From Antedon mediterranea (taxonomy: Eukaryota > Echinodermata > Crinoidea > Comatulida > Antedonidae), in the NCBI RefSeq assembly GCF_964355755.1, contig NC_092674.1, positions 5,523,001 through 5,587,000 of the forward strand: a stretch of DNA of 64,000 nt, read 5' to 3'. Under the pieces are notes generated by a model. That model had not been told where the DNA came from, did no database searches, and saw only the letters and a program-made list of their open reading frames with translations. Below, piece after piece: positions 39,401 to 64,000 of this stretch (position 1 is the first letter of the stretch; each line of letters begins with the position of its first letter). A program made the translations under genes and the position numbers.

Positions 39401-41934
39401 CTACTCTGTGAGTGTGTGTGCTTTACTGATTATTTTCCATATTTATATACTATAATTTGGTTAATAATTTGTTTTCGTAGAAAGTGGAAAGCACATGCGC
39501 ATTTGTTGACTGTGGGTCTGAAAACATTTGTATCGATGTTCCTGGTACTGTAAGACGCCATCTTTGTTTATGTTCTGCAACTGGATATCTAGCTGACCAG
39601 TGTCCGTCAGCAGGTAAGATCATTGCGTTCGTGAAAATGTTGAGTGGGTTCTCAAAGTAAATATAAAACAGTGTGAGTAGCATGGTGGTTGTCTGATCCA
39701 GTCTTATCAGATCCTAACTGTATTGCTTTGCTTTGATACTTTAGGATGTCTTAAGCCTCTTGGAATGGAGTCTGGTGATATTGTTGATGGTCAATTAAGA
39801 GCCAGTTCTATGTGGTCAGATCGAGAAGACCACGGCGCAAAATGTGCAAGATTAAATGCAGTAGGAAAATCTTCGTGTGTGCCTTGTTGGATTCCACATA
39901 AGTCAGATACCAACAGTTGGATTCAAATACATTTGATTGTAGAGCACAACATTACTGGTATCCAAACACAGGGTAGAGAAGACGGGGATCAATGGGTGAC
40001 AACCTACAAAATAAGCTACATCAAAGTGAACCAAGTTGGTGACTATTTCATCTCTAATGGTCACGGACGTCCTAAGGTAGGCCAATAGCAGGATATAAAA
40101 TAAGGTATAAAAGGAGATATTGTACAAGTAATTTGAGAATAAACTTAACTACAGTATTTGGAGAAAATGTAAACTAAACTGTTTGTATATACCTTCTTCT
40201 TGCTTCTTAATAATAAAATGTAGTTGAACATACGTAGCTTAATAAAAGTGTTCGTGTATTTTTAATTCGCATTTCCTATTTGCATTTAAATCCAGATTTT
40301 TGATGGTAATTTAGACCGATCTGGCGTACGAACACATTATTTTAATCCAGTAATACAAGGCGTGGCTATCAGGATTTACCCTAAAAGCTGTTACACTTTC
40401 TGCACTTTACGAGCTGAAGTTTTAGGCTGTCAAATTGGTAAGTACTAACGCACAGCATTCACAATCGGTTTACTTTTTATATTATGGAAATAATATTGGA
40501 TTCAACACAAAAGAAACGAACGGTTATTTTTTTTTTCTTTATTCACTTTAAACAAATCATCAAATTTTCAATATGCTTTCTACACCAGAATGTGTTTTCA
40601 TAGCATTTATTTACTGTTCTGCACAGGAAATGAATGGGTTCGAGTGTTTAAGGGTGTATCTATGACCGAAGTTAGCATTTACAACGCTTGGCAAACTGGA
40701 TCAGGAACATCAAGCCACCATGCTCATCAATTTCTCATCAGTGATACATTTTACAGAAACAATGCAATATTTGATAACTGGTCAACATTAAATATTCAAC
40801 AGGTATAAGTTTTATCAATTGTTAATTTTAGTATATTCAATATAATTTTAATTTACATAATATATTTTTGTTGTGATTACACTTTCAACTTTATTTTATT
40901 TTGCCTACTTAAAAATTAATTTACCAAAATAAAAAATAAAATCTGTTTTTATCTGTGTTACAGGTAAAATTAACAGCATTCTCTGCATTTCACGAGGAGT
41001 TGTTTTCCATTACATTTGATGGTGTTGGTTCTACTACAACTTCTTGGTTTTCGAAGGACAGAGTTCAAAGTTCACCTTGGGACGACATGCAATCTGCTTC
41101 CTCTAATGTATTTTCAATAGATGGAATTTATAATCGGTGTGTACATTTAGTGTAACAAAGGTCACATTTGAATATCAGCTTTTTGCTTTACGATAGGGCG
41201 TTGCCTATAATATTGGGTATTACACTCCTAAAGTGTTCTTCCCTAATTGGCGTGTCCAACAGCAAGGTTGTTACTAGTTCTACTGCAAATGAATTGATGA
41301 GATCAGTAAATGAATAAGTCCGAATTAACAATATCAATCAATCTAAATTTTAGGAGATTTTTTATTAATAACTATTACAACGGTTGCGGAGGTGATAAAG
41401 GATGGTTCATAGTTGTGGAAGGCACGACTTGTAAAGAATGGGATGGTTATGACACCAATCCAAGAATTATATACAGTCGGACAAAATCAGCAGAGATATG
41501 GTACACTGGACGTAAGTTACACAACGGTAGATATATACGGTCGTATTTCTGGTATGGCGGCCGTCGCTAGAAAAGGAGTGACTTTTTGAAGGAGTAGGGG
41601 GCATCACATATCCCTGGATCAGCCAATGGGGGGAAAGTACCCTTTTTAATTATAGAGTAAACAGTACTTTCTTATGTAGTCGTGGTTCCAAAATGAAGTC
41701 TGATGTTGGCCTACGCTAAAGGTTTAGTACGGTAAATGTGGGTCTGTAATGGGGTTGCCATGCTTTAAATTTACCAATGACCGTAAATGCCTTATTACGT
41801 TGTTCTACGAATATTGCTCAAATACGGTAGTGGAACGCATCTGTTACGCCTATTTAACACTGTAATTCATTTGTAAAATTGCAATTTCAGATATTGGTAC
41901 TGCTCGAGCAATGACTATTGATGTAAAAATGTAA
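36411..41934 (+). CDS. Gene D: secreted two-module/PAN/EGF/F5-8C protein, 803 aa, complete
   Basis: Exons: 36411-36471, 37081-37548, 38120-38599, 38832-39076, 39481-39613, 39745-40076, 40296-40437, 40627-40802, 40964-41136, 41354-41511, 41891-41934. The most compact copy (5.5 kb). Signal peptide like C, but introns 4, 5 and 9 like A. Two odd points. In the PAN domain the first cysteine is serine (TDSTLASC where A-C have DCTLxSC). In the F5/8C domain exon 7 has two extra cysteines (SCYTFCTLRAE, where A has SFYEHRSLRAE). Module 1 has its own loop (PYDDEGTQFMYADLINMNN). The EGF has SEN for SGN after its second cysteine. The C terminus reads MTIDVKM. Frame and splice sites intact throughout. Confidence 0.87.
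36611..36907. mobile_element. MITE M3 in intron 1 of gene D
   Basis: Inverted ends TTAAGATGTATTGTCCCCC and GGGGGACAATACATCTTCAA. The interior has paired motifs TCACATAATAGTTATCCACT and GTTATTAAAACTACG. Family also at 26527, 42945, 52340, 55071, 55815 and 62896. Confidence 0.75.
38634..38770. mobile_element. MITE M2 in intron 3 of gene D
   Basis: Foldback: TTGGTTCCCACTAGGACGCA and GAGTTGACCAATTACAAGCG on the left, CGCTTGTCATTGGTCAACTC and TTGCGTCATAGTGGAAACCA on the right. About 137 bases; no coding potential. Confidence 0.8.
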
Positions 41935-42259
41935 CGGTGGCAGCGGATAAAAAAGGTCTATTAGACCAGAGAAGTTTATTTGTTTCACTGTCTGAGCAAT
42001 TGTCATTCCGAGATATATCAGTGCTTTTAAATGGTGACAAGCAATACAAAGCCGATTCAAGATTGGTTTTATACAATCTATTTAATGTGTCGTTCCTTCC
42101 ATTCATCCTCTATCTAAACAGCATAAAATAAGTATATTACAATGTGCGACAATACTCAAGCGAGGTCCTGCACAAGTAAATGAAGATGCTGGAAATATAA
42201 TATTGCCGTGTCGCATGGTACCAAGATAACTTTTTTTTTTTAATAGCTGGTGAAATAAG
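41935..42259. other. 3' flank of gene D
   Basis: No gene; short overlapping frames on both strands at 41915-42131 are mutually exclusive and unsupported. Probably the gene D 3' untranslated region, with AATAAA-like motifs not clearly placed. Confidence 0.35.
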
Positions 42260-42447
42260 CACTAAAATCCAACTCAAGACATCGTCGTACGACGAGACGA
42301 AAATAAAACATGTTTAATTTTCTCTCGACGAACTAAAAACTTCCAAGCGCTATCACAAGACTAGTCTTGTCGGGATTAAACTCAGACAGCATCGACAAGT
42401 GACAAGTGGGCCTCGTCGTACGATGCTGTCTGAGTTGGCCTTTAGTG
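42260..42447. mobile_element. MITE M4
   Basis: Inverted ends of about 38 bases: CACTAAAATCCAACTCAAGA then CATCGTCGTACGACGAG on the left; CTCGTCGTACGATGCTGTCT then GAGTTGGCCTTTAGTG on the right. The arms themselves hold TCGTACGA palindromes. A single copy in the window. Confidence 0.7.
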
Positions 42448-42944
42448 TTACTGGTAAGCTATAGACTTACATATACCTACTTATGTATTTTATTAATATA
42501 ATTTAATTTGTACGTATCGTCTTTTGATTTAACTTATCTAACTACAGGAAATAATAATTATTTTGTAGTCATAGTATATTTTAACGCCATTCTGAAAGCC
42601 GAAAACACTGTAAAACTATTACAAACCTATTCGACTAATCTAAATTTTTTACGACATGATTATTGCGTAGTAAATCGATTTTAGCGACATTATTGCAACT
42701 TTAAATCGATTATTATCAATTTTAACGATATAAATTTTGCATATCAAATCGATTATTATCGATTCGTGATGATTTCGTGTTCGCTTCAAACCCTATTAAG
42801 TTGAATGCTTTTGTATTAGATATTAATTGTATAAAATACTATTTATTATCAGAATTAGCAACTTAGTAATATCTTACGACCTTATATAATACCGCCAGTA
42901 AACATGTTAGCGTCCAATTTTGTCTTTAAAATATATTTTCTCCT

Positions 42945-43157
42945 ACTTACATTTTTTGTTGTTGAATATGTCATTTTAATGTCACACAATAGTTATTCAC
43001 TTTGACAAAAATTGAATCGAAAAAAAATGATTTAGCTGAAAAAAAATTGGAATATTGTCTTTTATAAATGAAAACTTGAATAAAAAACTGCAAAATGACC
43101 TATTCAAATTCTTTACTAACTTTAATTTTCATATTTTTTGAGAAAATACATCTTTAA
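42945..43157. mobile_element. MITE M3 downstream of gene D
   Basis: Family motifs TTGAATATGTCATTTTAATG, TCACACAATAGTTATTCACT, GAATCGAAAAAA and the right end ATACATCTTTAA. The left tip is eroded. Confidence 0.55.
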
Positions 43158-44049
43158 GTCTTGATTAAATTAGAATTTATGCTAATTGAATCACCTGTAT
43201 ATTAAATATATATATTAATTTTGATTTTACATATTCTTGGTATGGTGTCGACAGAATTTCTATCTATTTGTTTCGTTAGTGAATCACTACAGGTTAGGCC
43301 TAATGTATCTATTTTTTTTAAATGTTGTCTTTAATATTTCAGGAAATGTTTTTACACTTGTTTAAAAAAAAACCTACTTTCAGACAAACCTTGTTTTTAC
43401 GGGGAAAAAGCAATACGATTGAGGTATGCTTAGTTACTAATATGCAAAACGAATGCTGTTAGTGAATATTAATATTGCGCGTGAGATTTTAACCGACCAA
43501 TCAGAACTCGATTGACGTTGGTTTTCTACTCCGGTGACACCTGTATCTTAAAATTAAGTACTACATGCATGATACCTGGAGTCTTTTCCAACATTTTCCT
43601 GTATGTATTTTGTATGTAGGCCTATGTAGATAATATGTTATGAAAACAGGGACGAGGAATTATCTTAGACCCATAAAATAAGGCGTTAGAAATTGATAAT
43701 CGATGTTTTATTAGGTAAGTATACTGATCGTTATGCATTATTAACATACCGTAAGCAACAATCATCACAGTTTTATGTTTGGAAATAAAGTCTAGTCAAC
43801 TGGACTTGTTTAATAGTGACGTTTCACGATTTATTTTTCCAAACTGAACACTACCTGGACGAATGGTAATATATAACATAGGCCTACCCGTATCACAGTT
43901 TTATATGTTGCAGAAATGGTATAAACATTTTACGTACTGTATTTTAGCATGTTAATAAAAATAAAATAAGCGCACGCTTTTACAGTGGTACATATTATGT
44001 ATGGATGCAAGTAAAATACTGTATTCATAGGTCATTTTAAAATAAACGC
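43158..44049. other. Intergenic, no gene seen
   Basis: AT-rich. 43430-43560 and about 43730-43770 are similar to the downstream flank of gene C (35280-35600), so the duplicated unit reaches at least this far past gene D. No supported coding frame. Confidence 0.45.
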
Positions 44050-44182
44050 TGTGGCTAAAGATGCTGTACCGTATCTATACTTATAAAAACTAAAGGTACG
44101 GTAATTATAAATTGCATTCTTAAACTATAATTACCGTACCATTAGCTTTTAGAAGTATGGATACGGTACCGTATTTTTAGCC
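44050..44182. mobile_element. MITE M5, near-perfect foldback
   Basis: GGCTAAAGATGCTGTACCGT ... GGTACGGTAATTATA, a 15-base loop, then TATAATTACCGTACC ... ACGGTACCGTATTTTTAGCC. Arms of about 57 bases with small mismatches; 133 bp in all. Single copy here. Confidence 0.75.
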
Positions 44183-44594
44183 ATAACGTAAAACAAAATG
44201 GGTGAAGTTGAGGTGATTTTTAAACGTGCACATATCTAATGCTATCACATCATATCAGAGCGATTTCATTGCCAAACTGGCTTCACTACTTACGACTAGC
44301 ATAAATAAGAACAATTGCCAACATTATTTTATTTATTTTTTTATTAAACTACATTGCGAAGTACAAATTACTACTTCAGTAGAAACCCACTTAAAGGGAC
44401 AGACAGGGATTTGCCGTGGCGGTAAAAACATACAGTATTTCCACATGTTTCAGGGTTAAAGTGTCCCCTAAATAGGGGAGTGCAAAAAGAAGGGTTATAC
44501 TGAAAACTAAATCTTATTTTACATTTGAAAGGTAACTCTTCAAAGATGACCAATCTATTGTAGGGAATCATGAGTACATTTTTTCTCACTGACA

Positions 44595-45155
44595 AACCCA
44601 AAAAGTGTCATGTTTAGTCCCATTGACAAACCCCAAAAAATTACCCTTTTATTTTACTGTCAAAACCAAAAGTTGTCACTTTTTATTCAAATTGATAAAT
44701 TCAAAAAGTTCCCAATTTTTTGTCACTCTGGCAAACTAAAAAGTGACATTTATTGGGTTTGTCAATGGGATCAACTAAAAGTGTCACTTATTTTGTCACA
44801 CTGGTAAAGCAAAAAGTGATAATTTATTGGGTTTATCAATGGGACCAACTAAAAGTGTCACTTATTTTGTCACACTGGCAAACCCAAAAGTGACATTTAT
44901 TGGGTTTGTCAATGGGACCAACTAAAAGTGTCACTTATTTTGTCACACTGGTAAAGCCAAGTGACATTTATTGGGTTTATCAATGGGACCAACTAAAAGT
45001 GTCACTTATTTTTGTCACATTAGCAAACCCAAAAGTGACATTTATTGGGTTTGTCAATGGGACCAACTAAATGTGTCACTTATGTTTGTCACACTGGTAA
45101 AGCCTAGTGACATTTTTTGGGTTTTTCCAATCAACAAAAAGTGTCGCTTATTTAT
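44595..45155. repeat. ~73-bp tandem repeat just 3' of MED7
   Basis: About six units with GTGACATTTATTGGGTTTGT, CAATGGGACCAACTAAAAGT, GTCACTTATTTTGTCACACT and GGCAAACCCAAA. Alternate units read GGTAAAGC in place of GGCAAACCC, so the array has a two-unit rhythm. Within a unit GTGACA and TGTCAC, and ACAAACCC and GGGTTTGT, are inverted. It starts a few bases after the MED7 stop (transcription is leftward here), so it may form part of the MED7 3' untranslated region. Plus-strand frames across it are artefacts. Confidence 0.85.
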
Positions 45156-45160
45156 GTCAT

Positions 45161-45856
45161 TTATATTGAATCCACCATGTCACACATTAGTTTATCTTTG
45201 TCATAAAAATTGTCCTCTTGCACCTTCTTTTGTTCTTCCTCCTCTATCACGGTATCTTTTGGTTCTTGTTTCATGTTCATCGACCTCTGTTCAATCTCAA
45301 TTGACGTCACTACTTTACTTTCGATACTGCCGATGTTCGACGGTAACGATCCTAAACAATTCTGCAACGACTCCGTAACTTTCTCTAAATGTTTCTGAAA
45401 TCGTTCAGCTGTATCGAGTCTTTGCCGTTTCTGTACCTCCATCATAACACGCAGTGTCTCCCTCGCTTGGTGAGGTCTGAATTCATTGATTAAATGATGC
45501 ATATGGATAAAAACAAGGTTGATGTCTTCCACTTTCTGCTGCCTATGTTGGCTCGACGGAGATGTTATCAATATGTCGACTAAATCTAAAAAATTTACTA
45601 AAATTGAATGATTAAGCCGTTTTAATTCGTCTTTATGGTCAAATTGTTTTGGGTGTAATCTCTGTAATCCTTGTGATTCAAGTTGCCTTATGATTGCGTC
45701 ATCTGGTTGAAACGTCGCACCAAACATATCATATTTATCAGGGGGTGGATGTGGTGGTTTAGGAGCGGTTCCATTGCGGATTCGGTCATCGGTGTAGTGC
45801 TTTATGAACTGCATGGGAGGCAATGGTAACGAGCTCACTCCTTGTTCTTCAGCCAT
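45161..45856 (-). CDS. MED7: Mediator complex subunit 7
   Basis: A 231-residue protein, close to the usual animal MED7 length of about 233, on one uninterrupted exon. MED7 is in the middle module of Mediator, where it pairs with MED21 to form the hinge, and is needed for RNA polymerase II transcription in the nucleus. Visible marks: N-terminal [17 protein letters not shown], proline-rich [44 protein letters not shown], then the strongly conserved [20 protein letters not shown] and MMEVQKRQR followed by a coiled coil ([17 protein letters not shown]). The C-terminal 50 residues are acidic and variable. Upstream of the ATG, at 45882-45890, the minus strand has a good acceptor (TTCTTTTAG), so an intron lies in the 5' untranslated region. 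Divergent from the kinase gene 2.5 kb away. Confidence 0.96.
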   Translation of the reverse strand: MAEEQGVSSLPLPPMQFIKHYTDDRIRNGTAPKPPHPPPDKYDMFGATFQPDDAIIRQLESQGLQRLHPKQFDHKDELKRLNHSILVNFLDLVDILITSPSSQHRQQKVEDINLVFIHMHHLINEFRPHQARETLRVMMEVQKRQRLDTAERFQKHLEKVTESLQNCLGSLPSNIGSIESKVVTSIEIEQRSMNMKQEPKDTVIEEEEQKKVQEDNFYDKDKLMCDMVDSI

Positions 45857-45881
45857 ACTGTATGTAGGCTACCACAAATCT

Positions 45882-48305
45882 CTAAAAGAAATTAAATAAA
45901 AATACAGATTATAAAATTTCATGAAACAATTCAAAACCTGTCAATTATCATTCTAATAAAATATAATATTACTGTATTATTATAATAATTTTAATATTTT
46001 TATGACTTTCATTTCAACAAAAATAAAATTCAATATAGAATAGCAAGATATTCGAAATATCTTGTGCAAACTAGCAGCTGCCTAGGCTGACCAATATGCC
46101 TTTTATAGGCCTATTTATACGGAGGATCATCGTCATCTTTTCGTGTGTAACGTAAGAACGTATAGCAAGTAAGTAGGCCTAGCCTCACTAGTAGCTATAT
46201 AAACTTTGTTACTGGGTACTATACTATTATTACTTAAGCTAATATACTATGTAAATATAAATATATAATAATACACACTATTCACAATAATCCTAAAGTG
46301 TCTAGGCCTAAAAATCTTCCATAAATTAACACCACAAATAAAGGATCCGACACGATCAACACATTTTAATATTTTATGACGAGCGCCCTCTATGTTAACA
46401 AGACGGAATTAAGGAAGAGTACTTAACTACTTAAAGTAATTAACATTATTTTGCATAAATATTGTTTCTATAAAGAATTTAAGTAATAAATTAATATAAA
46501 AAGTATATTAATATTATTATAATTACTTTATTATTACTATATATGCTTAATACATATAAATATTGTTTTTAGTTTTAGTAAGCTAGGGATTCAAATGTGT
46601 GTAGTTTCACAACTTAATTTCCTGGTTTTATTTGGTTGGTTGGTGTGCAAAGAATATTTGTGGTCCTAAAGTTTAGGAAAACTTTTTAGTATTTTAAACT
46701 TTAAACGTTTCTTAAATATTTAATCCTGAAGTTAAACATTATATTTGATGATCATGTCGGTACGAATCCAAAGACATTTTACGGCTTTAAATATGTAGAC
46801 TGCTCGTACTAAAAACGGAAAGGTAAGTAGGCTAGCCTAGCTACAAGTACTGTGTGTAGCAGCCGCTTTGCGTACGCCCTCGTATGGATGTTGCCTCTGT
46901 CTTTCAACGGAAACGACCACAAGCTTTAATTTTTATTAGGCCTAGGCCTAGAGTAATTAAGGTATAGGAGCGCCTAGGTAGGTATAATAATATGGTTTAC
47001 TATAGGCCTACTAGAATAGTACTACACTAAAATTTTTCCTTTTTGATACAATATTTGTGTTTAGATTTGTTGGAAAAAAGTTTTAAATTAAACCTACGAA
47101 AAGTATAACTGATTTGAAGTGTATCTAGGCCTAGTGTATCCGGCATGGTTGGTTGCCTTTTGGCCATGTTGGGGAGGTAAACAAATCCCTGACCCGTATC
47201 GTACAGAAACATATGTTTTGTGCATATATTTGACATCTCCAGTTTACTGGTAATTTTAATTAATTCGCTATGATCTACTGTCGTGTAATGTTTTTAAATG
47301 GTCAAATGTGCGGGATTTTTTTTTACTATTGCCATGGTCAACTGTGTGTCCAATTTCATATGGCAACAATTGACCATCGGTTTCATTGCCTCTGCCGTAA
47401 AACAACATAATTAAGCAGAATGGTTGGCTTGACCAATAGAAAACAGTGAATTGGAGGCCCAGTTGACCATGATCATTGAAAACAATTTGACACATGGTCA
47501 ACTGTGCCGATATTCTTCAAACCTAATTATTATCCTATGACACGATAACCGTACTGAAAATATTAATTTATGCAAATAGTCGATAAATAATATGGTGTAA
47601 AGGTAGACTGTGCCTTGTTGTTTTCAATCGGCAACATTTTTTAAATGAAATAATATCCGGAAATGCCCTGAAAACGTTATTTTTGTTGTTTTTTTTATCA
47701 GTGCAACACTATCTATTATTATAATACCCACATCCTATCCTTAGTTTTATTATATAATCCTTATAAAGTACTATTAGATCATTAGGTAAGGGAATTCTGT
47801 TTTTTGTTTCCTCATTGAGTTGTCAGTTTATTGGAGTATATACAAACAACCACTAGGTGTTATAGTAATAAACTGATTTTAATAATTTATACCAATACCT
47901 ACAAATAATTAAATTTTAAAAGGAATCACTCAAACAGAATCAAAACGATAAAGTAGAACAGCAGAGCTTGCGACCAACACTTGCTCAGTGCAAGTGAATT
48001 TGTAAATTAATAACAGTGTTTTCGCTCCACTCCTTTATTAGGCAGTTATATTCAAGAGAATGGAAGCATCAGGAAACAGTTATTACCATGCAGTAGCTTA
48101 TAGTTTAATTACGGCTAAAAAAATGTCTTTTTACTATTACTAGAAACTCATACTGGCCATGCACACACCCCAAAACATGTGTGGAAAAAGAGAAAACATT
48201 TGCTGATAATATTGAGATGCATGTAGACAGTAGTCATCATTAAATGAGCGGCGTTTTTTAAAAGAAATATTTCTTATGTATATTTTTACTTTTTCTTTTA
48301 TGCAG
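45882..48305. other. Region between MED7 and the Tec-family kinase gene
   Basis: No coding gene recognised. It should hold both 5' ends, since the two genes point away from each other and both show an acceptor just before the start codon. A donor-like CGGAAAG|GTAAGTAGG at about 46815-46825 (plus) could end a non-coding first exon of the kinase gene; this is a guess. 47330-47510 repeats CATGGTCAACTGTG twice directly and once as the inverse CAGTTGACCATG. Many TAGGCCTA motifs at 46100-47130. Confidence 0.4.
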
Positions 48306-48412
48306 ATGTTTTGGTGATGTCTCAAAACTTTATTCAAATATCGGACAGCATAGCATTAAAAAAACAATCACATTATATTTGTAAAACAATTATTTGATGA
48401 AGGCTTTTAAAT

Positions 48413-63572
<15,160 letters not shown>

Positions 63573-63579
63573 GTGAGTA

Positions 63580-63705
63580 TTGAGCCCAAATATGGTAGTG
63601 ATATGCTTAAATATGGTAGTGGTATGACATCATCATGTACATATATGGGCACACCCCCTTTTTTTAATATAAAGTTTGATAATGTAGACAGAGCTTTACA
63701 TATAC
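63580..63705. mobile_element. MITE M1, left-truncated, after exon 13 of Tec kinase gene
   Basis: GCCCAAATATGGTAGTGATA, then GACATCATCATGTACATATA, ending TTTGATAATGTAGACAGAGC. The break lies seven bases after the donor GTGAGT of the exon that ends in HRDL. Confidence 0.75.
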
Positions 63706-63749
63706 AGTAGATATACTGTATTCCATAATTTCATTAAAAAAATATTGGT

Positions 63750-63912
63750 TTAAGCTTGGTTCCCACTAGGATGCAACCCAAGAATGTCAGCCGCAATGCA
63801 AGCGAATTCACCAATCAAAAGCGATGTATTATTCGAAATGCTTGTGATTGGTCAATTCACTTGCATTGTGTCTTACGTGCTTTTGTTGCATCCTAGTGGA
63901 AACCAAGCTTTA
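63750..63912. mobile_element. MITE M2, full copy
   Basis: Ends TAAGCTTGGTTCCCACTAGG and CCTAGTGGAAACCAAGCTTT; inner GAATTCACCAATCAAAAGCG pairs with TTGTGATTGGTCAATTCAC. The cleanest member of the M2 family here. A decayed relative is at about 56960-57055. Confidence 0.85.
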
Positions 63913-64000
63913 GATGCTCGTCTACCAATCCCAACTCCACTCCCAAACACTTGTTTATGTCTTTGTATATGTAAAGCATCTCTTGTGTATATTTTTGTCC

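Noticed and set aside
47330-47510. Repeats of CATGGTCAACTGTG as a MITE
   Set aside because: Copies are direct as well as inverted and no clear ends were found.

Overview
The window is animal nuclear DNA. It is AT-rich, its genes have many exons with GT-AG introns, and introns and spacers are full of transposon relics. The presence of MED7 and a Tec-family kinase, a secreted F5/8C-PAN-EGF family, and a very frequent TAGGCCTA palindrome suggest a marine invertebrate deuterostome. An echinoderm is most likely; I cannot fix the class.

Layout. 1-4550: a 57-bp minisatellite of about 59 copies, abutting half a MITE, then a short 10-bp repeat and a widespread-type dispersed element. 7565-41934: four complete, head-to-tail, plus-strand paralogs, here called A (7565-14302), B (15699-25000), C (26327-34835) and D (36411-41934). 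Each has 11 exons and encodes 803-811 residues: signal peptide, two copies of a ~155-residue beta-rich module, PAN/apple, one EGF, one F5/8 type C (discoidin) domain, and a ~183-residue C-terminal module. All four read open through every exon with matching intron phases. 45161-45856 (minus): an intronless MED7 coding region. 48413-63572 (plus): the 5' part of a Tec/Btk-type tyrosine kinase gene (PH, BTK zinc motif, proline-rich, SH3, SH2, kinase up to HRDL). It runs off the window.

How they work together: A-D look like secreted or extracellular-matrix recognition/adhesion proteins made from lectin-like modules. The scaffold is nearly constant while particular loops differ, and introns and exons are shared in conflicting pairings, which points to duplication plus gene conversion. 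MED7 (transcription) and the Tec kinase (signalling) are divergent neighbours with no evident link to the array.

Mobile DNA: three copies of a non-autonomous Helitron (TC...CTAG, A|T target) with a terminal hairpin, one with a paralogous empty site; a 1.6-kb PIF/Harbinger-like element with TAA duplication; two tRNA-derived SINE families; L2/CR1-like LINE pieces; and several MITE families (named M1-M6 below). The standout observations are the undescribed-looking six-domain gene array, the Helitron with its empty site and orientation-switching hairpin, and an exon shard templated into a paralog's intron.
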